Source: RI-153 sp963721725
Lineage (GTDB): Bacteria > Chloroflexota > Anaerolineae > Caldilineales > Caldilineaceae
Length of the DNA: 64,000 bases
Direction: 5' to 3'
Assembly (NCBI GenBank): GCA_963721725.1
Contig: CAVRLX010000007.1
Coordinates: forward strand, 1 to 64,000
The position numbers were made by a program, and so were the translations under genes. This document shows positions 59,100 through 64,000 of the stretch, one piece after another. Below the pieces are notes generated by a model. The model had not been told where the DNA came from and did not search any database. It saw only the letters and a list, made by a program, of their open reading frames with translations. Every line of letters begins with the position of its first letter. The first letter of the stretch is position 1.

Positions 59100-59891
59100 C
59101 TATCGCACAGGTTGCTCAATCACAGAAGCCTGAAGATCAATGACCGGTGGTTTATCATCCACAGGATAGAGAATCAAAATATCGGCTCGCCGGTTCAAAG
59201 CTCGATGTTCCGATGTATCGTTGGGGTAGATGGGATGGTGTTCGGCCAAGCCCACTGCTGCCAGCCGTGCCGGGTTCACATTTCCCCCCTGCAAATAACG
59301 CACCACAGAGACTGCTCGAGCGCTGGATAGCTCCCAGTTGCTTGGATAGATGGGGCTACTGGTCGAGGTGTCGTCGGTGTGGGCCTCCACACGAATACTG
59401 TTGGGGATCTCGTTCAGCAGCCGTGCAATCGCATCCAGCGTTTGCCGCCCCCCTTCGCCTAATTCTGTGCTGCCTGATGGAAATAGCAATGCACTGGAAA
59501 GGCTGATATAGATCCCCTCTTCGCCTACGTTCACCGCCACCTGTTCGGCAAGGTTATTATCCGTTGCGTATTGGGTCAAAGATGTACTGATTTTCAAGTA
59601 ATCTTGTTGGCGGTTGGGCAGCGCCCCAAAGTTGATCACATTGACGCCAGGCTCTTGCATGCCAGCCGCGTCAAACCCATCGCCCATGCCCATGCCCCCA
59701 GAAAAAACGCTGACCCCATTAAAAGCAGCCTTCAAGCTGTTGGAAAGCAGCCGAAATTTCGCCAGATCGTCCTGCCCAAACGCAAAGAGCAGGATAAAAA
59801 AGACCAGCAACAGCGACATCATGTCGGCGAACGTTTCCAACCAGCGTTTTGATTCATCAATTACGGTCTCCGGCGGAGATTTGCGTGCCAT
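59100..59891 (-). CDS. motB: Flagellar motor stator protein MotB
   Basis: 263 residues. ETFADMMSLLLVFFILLFAF is the single membrane helix, with the essential proton/sodium-binding Asp at residue 23. The C-terminal OmpA-like domain (LLFPSGSTELGEGGRQTLDA, IRVEAHTDDTS, NWELSSARAVSVVRYL, NRRADILI) holds the stator to peptidoglycan. The ion used cannot be told from sequence. Fifteen bases after motA. Confidence 0.93.
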   Translation of the reverse strand: MARKSPPETVIDESKRWLETFADMMSLLLVFFILLFAFGQDDLAKFRLLSNSLKAAFNGVSVFSGGMGMGDGFDAAGMQEPGVNVINFGALPNRQQDYLKISTSLTQYATDNNLAEQVAVNVGEEGIYISLSSALLFPSGSTELGEGGRQTLDAIARLLNEIPNSIRVEAHTDDTSTSSPIYPSNWELSSARAVSVVRYLQGGNVNPARLAAVGLAEHHPIYPNDTSEHRALNRRADILILYPVDDKPPVIDLQASVIEQPVR

Positions 59892-59906
59892 TGTAAGAGG
59901 ATTCCT

Positions 59907-60683
59907 TTATGCTTCTCTGACGGCCAGGGCATCGCGAACACCCACAGGCAGAAATGCTTCCAGTTTTTGGCGCACAATCTGCGGGTTGTCGCCAGCCTGC
60001 ACAGACATCATCCCTTCCAGCGCCATTTCCTGCTCCGAAACTTCAATCTTGCTTACACGTTTGAGGCGACCGCCCAGAGGCAGAAAGAGAAAGTTGGAGA
60101 AGAGCGCCCCATAGAGCGTGGTGATAAAGGCCAACGACACTTGTGCCCCAATCTGATCCGGTGTGGTCAGGTTTGCGAGGGTAAAGATAATCCCTGTCAC
60201 CGTTCCCAACATGCCCATGGTCGGCGCATAGGCCCCCATCGTCTCTAAGACGCCATAGCGGCGAGCATGGCGGCTTTCAAGCTGACTAATGTCCAGTTCC
60301 ATCATCTCGCGGATCGCTGAGGGATCTGTGCCATCAACCAACAACTGCATCCCCTTTTTGATGAAAGGGTTGTCAATGCGTCCGATGCGCTCTTCCAGGC
60401 TCAACAGCCCTTCCCGGCGCGCCTGTTCAGCCAATTCTACAAAGAGCGCAATCACTTCTTCATATTTGGCTTCTTTACCGCCAAAACCACGCGGCAAGAT
60501 CTTCATCGCCGCCATTAAGTCCGCGCTGGGGATGCTAAGCATCGTAATGCCCACTGTGCCAAAGAAAACCAGCACAAATGAGGACGGATCCCACAACGCA
60601 GCCGGGCTGCTGCCCGCTGCGATAATCACATAAATTAACCCAAGCAGCGCCATTGCAAAACCGCCAAGGGCAAAAGGACTCAT
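59907..60683 (-). CDS. motA: Flagellar motor stator protein MotA
   Basis: 258 residues with four membrane segments (GGFAMALLGLIYVIIAAG, SSFVLVFFGTVGITMLSI and two near the C-terminus). The cytoplasmic loop has AKYEEVIALFVELAEQARRE, LLSLEERI, then APTMGMLGTVTGIIFTLANL with the conserved Pro. MotA and MotB form the ion-driven stator. Confidence 0.93.
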   Translation of the reverse strand: MSPFALGGFAMALLGLIYVIIAAGSSPAALWDPSSFVLVFFGTVGITMLSIPSADLMAAMKILPRGFGGKEAKYEEVIALFVELAEQARREGLLSLEERIGRIDNPFIKKGMQLLVDGTDPSAIREMMELDISQLESRHARRYGVLETMGAYAPTMGMLGTVTGIIFTLANLTTPDQIGAQVSLAFITTLYGALFSNFLFLPLGGRLKRVSKIEVSEQEMALEGMMSVQAGDNPQIVRQKLEAFLPVGVRDALAVREA

Positions 60684-60811
60684 AGTAATCCCACCTTCTT
60701 AAGGTCTAGCGTATGAATCAACTTCTTAAAAATTATGGCTATTCAACTCTGTAGGAAATATATACTTGCCATCTCTAGGCGCATGATTCACCACACCCTA
60801 TCTCATAAAAG

Positions 60812-61054
60812 TTAGCGTCCCATGGGCGTGGGCGACGGCGTCCCAATATCCGCTGGGGCAAACGAAGACGATTTATAAAAGACAGACTGCCGATAGGCAA
60901 TCACACGCTGGATCACCTCTGCCCGACTTTCTAGCACCAGAAAGCTGTTGCCGTTGACCAGCCGAATAAAGGTGTCAGGATGAGATTCAATCACCTCGAT
61001 GAGATCGGCGTTGAGTGTAAATTCACGATTATCCAAACGGGTGACATTGATCAC
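60812..61054 (-). CDS. flbD: FlbD family flagellar protein
   Basis: About 80 residues from GTG 61,054. VINVTRLDNREFTLNADLIE and VIESHPDTFIRLVNGNSFLV match the whole FlbD domain; the tail is Ser/Pro-rich. FlbD genes almost always sit next to motA in flagellar operons, as here, but their role is not known. Confidence 0.88.
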   Translation of the reverse strand: MINVTRLDNREFTLNADLIEVIESHPDTFIRLVNGNSFLVLESRAEVIQRVIAYRQSVFYKSSSFAPADIGTPSPTPMGR

Positions 61055-61208
61055 AACGGCCTCCACCAGAACACCCCGTCAGCGGGGCATACACAATGAA
61101 CTCATCACACTATAACGTCAAAGAAAGAGTATGTTCATTTTTTCAAAGTATGAACGCTGTAAATCATGCGTAACTGATTTCATCCTCTCTTCCCGCCCCT
61201 ACAAAGAA

Positions 61209-61240
61209 AAAGACCGGTCGGGCCAGCCCGCCGGTCTTTA
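61209..61240 (-). terminator. Rho-independent terminator of the response regulator gene
   Basis: On the minus strand AAAGACCGGCGGGC and GCCCGACCGGTCTTT pair, followed by TTTCTTTG. Confidence 0.75.
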
Positions 61241-61268
61241 TAAGAAAAATCGTACCTATCCAGGTCTC

Positions 61269-61322
61269 GGGTGCGACGCATTCGCCACACAACCGTTCTC
61301 CTCCTGGCGAGTGCGTCGCACC
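61269..61322. repeat. Inverted repeat related to the 36,625 element
   Basis: GGTGCGACGCATTCGCCA (61,270-61,287) pairs with TGGCGAGTGCGTCGCACC (61,305-61,322) with one mismatch. It is preceded by GTACCTATCCAGGT, matching GTACCTATTCAGGT before the 36,625 element. Confidence 0.75.
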
Positions 61323-61339
61323 TGAATCGTTACGAAAAA

Positions 61340-62035
61340 TCAGCCAAGATCCCCGACAAAGCGATACCCGTGGCGATAAACCGTTTGCAAAAAGTTAGGT
61401 TCGCTGGGGTCTTGTTCAATCTTGTTGCGAAGCTTCATCACCTGCATCCGCACAATGGCCGGGTCGCCAGTGCCAGGGTGATAATTCCAGACGTCGCGCA
61501 GCAATTCTTCGGAGCTGAAGATACGGCCCGGGTTCGACATCAGATGATTGAGCAGGTTAAATTCGCTGGGTGTCAATTGAATGGAGCGGTTTTTAACATA
61601 AATGGTGCAGGCCGAGCGGTCGAGGGTGAGGCAGCCCACCGAAATGCGATCTTGTTCTGCTTCGGCATGAGAAATGCGCCGCATCATGGCTTTGAGGCGC
61701 AAATGCATTTCTGTCAGATGCATGGGTTTGCTAATAATGTCATCGGCCCCGGCCCGGTAGCAAGCAACCCGAGATTCGGAACTGTTGTCTTCCAGCAACA
61801 TCACCAGGAGAGAGGGAAGGCGCAGGTTATGGCGCAGATATTCACACAGGCTTAGCCCATCCAAATCTTCGGCTCGGTCGGAGATAAAGATTAGATCTGG
61901 CATGGTTTCTTGGGCCAGTTTCACGCCCTGGAGTCCGCTGTTTGTCTGGCTGACAAAATGTGATTCACCGATAACGGCAGCCTGAACCATCTGAAAATCT
62001 TTTGCTTCGCTAGAAACAACTAACATACGGGCCAT
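61340..62035 (-). CDS. OmpR-type response regulator with degenerate receiver
   Basis: 231 residues: receiver ~1-120, winged-helix DNA-binding domain ~135-229 (LTPSEFNLLNHLMSNPGRIF, ELLRDVWNYHPGT, LQTVYRHGYRF). In the receiver the N-terminal acidic pair is VVSSEAKDF in place of VVDDE, and the phospho-acceptor position aligns with Ser in DLIFISDRAEDLDG. The KP motif (ISKPMH) remains. It probably does not accept phosphate in the usual way. Position next to the flagellar genes, with its own terminator, makes it a candidate regulator of that cluster. Confidence 0.88.
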   Translation of the reverse strand: MARMLVVSSEAKDFQMVQAAVIGESHFVSQTNSGLQGVKLAQETMPDLIFISDRAEDLDGLSLCEYLRHNLRLPSLLVMLLEDNSSESRVACYRAGADDIISKPMHLTEMHLRLKAMMRRISHAEAEQDRISVGCLTLDRSACTIYVKNRSIQLTPSEFNLLNHLMSNPGRIFSSEELLRDVWNYHPGTGDPAIVRMQVMKLRNKIEQDPSEPNFLQTVYRHGYRFVGDLG

Positions 62036-62555
62036 GTTGAACTCTCTCCTCTAATGTTTCTATAATCAGCGGTTTGATGCGATGAGGCTTCGCAGCGCCT
62101 CTGATTTGTAAATACAATCTTTTTGTTGATATTCACAACTATTTCTTGATGTTAAAGATAACAAATACTTTACGCTTTGATTATGGTACGCTGGTCATGG
62201 TTTGTCGGAGTACCATGGGACTAATTCAGGCTAATTTGGGCGTTTTGTTGCCCCTAGTAGCCATTACGAACTACTAAAGAGGCAGGGAAAGCATATTTAC
62301 AGAGCACTTACACTATATTTAGACCCCAGCATGTCATCCAAACCGCGGATGAATCGTTTCCCAGCCAGATCGGCTTTTTTCTCGGAAAGGGCGTAACTAC
62401 TGGTTGTGTGCGGTTGGCTGAAGCAGAGAGGGTTGAAAAACAAAGCCCGGAATCGAACAGATTCCGGGTGAACCACAAATTTATTTTGTCTATGCACACT
62501 ATGCATATCATAGGCATGAAGGCAATGAGGGATCGAGAAAACGAACGCTCGTCTA
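62036..62555. other. Intergenic, ~520 bp
   Basis: Holds the terminator of cheX at its right end and presumably the promoter of the response regulator gene. No gene recognised. Confidence 0.45.
62440..62468 (-). terminator. Rho-independent terminator of cheX
   Basis: On the minus strand CCCGGAATC and GATTCCGGG pair around TGTTC, followed by CTTTGTTTTT. Confidence 0.8.
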
Positions 62556-63080
62556 TTAATTCATACGCTCCGGCATTGTCATTTTGCCGTTTTGTCCTGT
62601 ATAGGCGGCGGTCGCTCTGGGATCTTCACGCAGCGCAATATGAATGGACATATCGCCCAGGTTTGTCTTCAGCGGCACCACAAGGCGCTTAAAGTCCAAC
62701 GTAGACAACATGGTTCCTCGGCCCACCACCAGCGTTGGCACCGAGATCGAGCAACGATAGCCCGCTTCGGCTAGATGGGTGGTGGCGACGCCGGTAATGA
62801 CATTGCCCATTTCGGCAATGCCGCTTTGGGCCAGTTCGTCGAAATCCTGGAGTTCCTGGCCGAGCATGGTGGAGACCAATTTCAAGGCCATGGGAACGCT
62901 CATGCTAAATAACACGACACCGCGCACGTCACCGACAACGCTTAGAAGGACAGTTACATCAGAGGGCGTGTAGCAAGTATTTTCTAGAGATACTTCCCCG
63001 CGCACCACGGTGGCCCCTACCTCTGTTGCCAACACCGCTTTTGCTGCTTTCAAAAATGGATTCATGAAATTGACGCTCAC
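62556..63080 (-). CDS. cheX: CheX-like chemotaxis phosphatase
   Basis: 174 residues from GTG 63,080 (an ATG 15 bases downstream is possible). The CheC/CheX/FliY-type fold is seen in VSLENTCYTPSDVTVLLSVV, VRGVVLFSMSVPMALKLVST and the catalytic helix SGIAEMGNVITGVATTHL with the conserved Glu and Asn. CheX dephosphorylates CheY-P and so tunes motor switching. It lies next to cheR. Confidence 0.82.
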   Translation of the reverse strand: MSVNFMNPFLKAAKAVLATEVGATVVRGEVSLENTCYTPSDVTVLLSVVGDVRGVVLFSMSVPMALKLVSTMLGQELQDFDELAQSGIAEMGNVITGVATTHLAEAGYRCSISVPTLVVGRGTMLSTLDFKRLVVPLKTNLGDMSIHIALREDPRATAAYTGQNGKMTMPERMN

Positions 63081-63245
63081 TGCAAATTCTCCTAACCTCT
63101 AATAGTCAAAATCGTTTCATTCTCTTCTTGACCTGTTTATACTTCGCAGCACACAAGGACATTTTTCAAAGACCAGAAACTCTTCCTTTGGGGCGCTGCT
63201 TAGCATACCGGACAAACTCAACCGAATCCAACCCCGGAAGTGGGG

Positions 63246-64000
63246 CTATGTCCCCACGTACCGATAGAACGAAGGGGCAATGTATTCAAACCCAAGTTGT
63301 TGATAATTTGCGATTGTTTCTGTGCTCCCGATGAAAAAGTAGCCACCGGGTCGGAGTGATCGGGCTAGCCGTGCATAGACCTGGGGTTTCACATCCATAG
63401 TAAAGTAAATAACCACATTCCGACACATGATTAGATCGAATTTTCGAGCCGCTTCATCTTTTAACAAATTAAAATGTCCGAATTCAGTCATACTACGCAG
63501 CGCCGGTTTGATCGAGAATAATTGTCCGTTGACTGGCTTCATGTAGGCACTGCTCAACTCCGGGGGCAATTCTCGGATCTCATTTTGAAAGTAAGGTCCG
63601 CCTGCTTTGGCCCGCTCTAGCACTCGTCCATCAATATCAGTGCCCCAGACATAGTTGCGCCGTGCCGCGCTCATCTCGCTTAACAACATGGCTAGCGTAT
63701 AGGCTTCTGCGCCGATGGAACAGCCTACGCTCCAGGCATTGATCCCCTGGGGCGAACGGGCGAGTAGTTCGGGCAAGACCCGCTGGCGCAGAAAGTTCCA
63801 TTTTTCCGCATCCCGATAGAAGGACGAAACATTAATCGTGATGAAGTCTTGAAAATAATCTAACTCGACCTGTTCTCTACGCAGGCTATAGACATAATCC
63901 GGCCAGCTTTTGGCTGTGCGCCGTTCAAGCAGCGTAGTCAGCCGCCGTTCCATTTGTTGCGTGCGATAATGGTTCAGATCAAGGTCAAGCAGTTCCAGAA
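63246..64000 (-). CDS. cheR: CheR chemotaxis methyltransferase (5' truncated by window end)
   Basis: The frame is open to the window edge, so only the first few residues are missing. The N-terminal domain (LELLDLDLNHYRTQQMERRL), FITINVSSFYRDAEKWNFLR and the SAM-binding VGCSIGAEAYTLAMLLSE, GTDIDGRVLERAK, DLIMCRNVVIYFT define CheR. It methylates Glu side chains of chemoreceptors. The usual G(E/A)E region reads GAEAYT here. A 165-bp gap separates it from cheX. Confidence 0.9.
   Translation of the reverse strand, partial: LELLDLDLNHYRTQQMERRLTTLLERRTAKSWPDYVYSLRREQVELDYFQDFITINVSSFYRDAEKWNFLRQRVLPELLARSPQGINAWSVGCSIGAEAYTLAMLLSEMSAARRNYVWGTDIDGRVLERAKAGGPYFQNEIRELPPELSSAYMKPVNGQLFSIKPALRSMTEFGHFNLLKDEAARKFDLIMCRNVVIYFTMDVKPQVYARLARSLRPGGYFFIGSTETIANYQQLGFEYIAPSFYRYVGT

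Overview
The window looks like two unrelated genomes joined end to end. Bases 1 to about 22,910 are AT-rich and Bacteroidota-like, possibly Chitinophagaceae. They carry two large secreted proteins with type IX secretion (T9SS) sorting tails, a TAnnTTTG-type promoter candidate and a Bacteroidota-type IS transposase tail. Bases from about 22,910 to 64,000 are clearly richer in GC and most resemble Chloroflexota (Caldilineae/Anaerolineae type) by gene content and by interspersed repeats. That assignment rests on family knowledge and repeat style, not on a marker gene.

The junction falls inside a gene. On the minus strand an asparagine-synthetase-like gene runs into the last ~80 codons of an IS1182-like transposase, out of frame. 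Most coding genes left of this point have one or more frameshifts. Frameshifts on the right are few and mostly single-base. A chimeric assembly of low-coverage Bacteroidota reads with a better-covered Chloroflexota contig explains this best; a real IS-mediated event is the alternative.

Left part, in order: end of a GH63/MGH1-like glucosidase; a broken Tat-exported type B carboxylesterase; a small lipoprotein; a DUF3494 ice-binding-like adhesin and an M36 fungalysin-like metallopeptidase, both with T9SS tails; a TfoX-N protein; an arginyl/leucyl-tRNA-protein-transferase-like gene; two tiny single-pass membrane proteins; a phosphoglucomutase/phosphomannomutase; a DUF2279 protein; a GH19-like lysozyme/chitinase; an Lrp/AsnC regulator; ahcY; and a conserved protein of unknown function. 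Intergenic spaces hold about ten copies of a 22-bp repeat whose centre keeps dyad symmetry across two sequence variants.

Right part: (a) 22.9-36.4 kb, a polysaccharide cluster on the minus strand. A UDP-sugar dehydrogenase, a fused dehydrogenase/acetyltransferase and an aminotransferase together suit synthesis of a UDP-diacetamido-uronic acid. With them are epimerases, a second aminotransferase, a glutamine amidotransferase, a pentapeptide protein and a very long repeat-rich Wzz/GumC-type protein. (b) 36.7-44.3 kb, a PAS/GAF histidine kinase and housekeeping enzymes. (c) 44.5-51.4 kb, mainly plus-strand glycosyltransferases, an initiating sugar-1-phosphate transferase and two MGDG-synthase-like transferases around an alpha/beta hydrolase. 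(d) 51.5-54.7 kb, a secreted glycosidase-like protein, a patatin and a PhaR-type regulator. (e) 54.9-64.0 kb, a flagellar/chemotaxis cluster transcribed leftwards (cheR, cheX, a degenerate response regulator, flbD, motAB, fliLMNOPQ).

The right part is rich in short interspersed elements: a 24-bp-arm inverted repeat and a relative of it, a GAAACCTGGCAGG palindrome, a ~90-bp MITE-like element, and low-complexity word stretches that also appear inside two coding genes. I found no CRISPR array, tRNA or rRNA, and no defence system.
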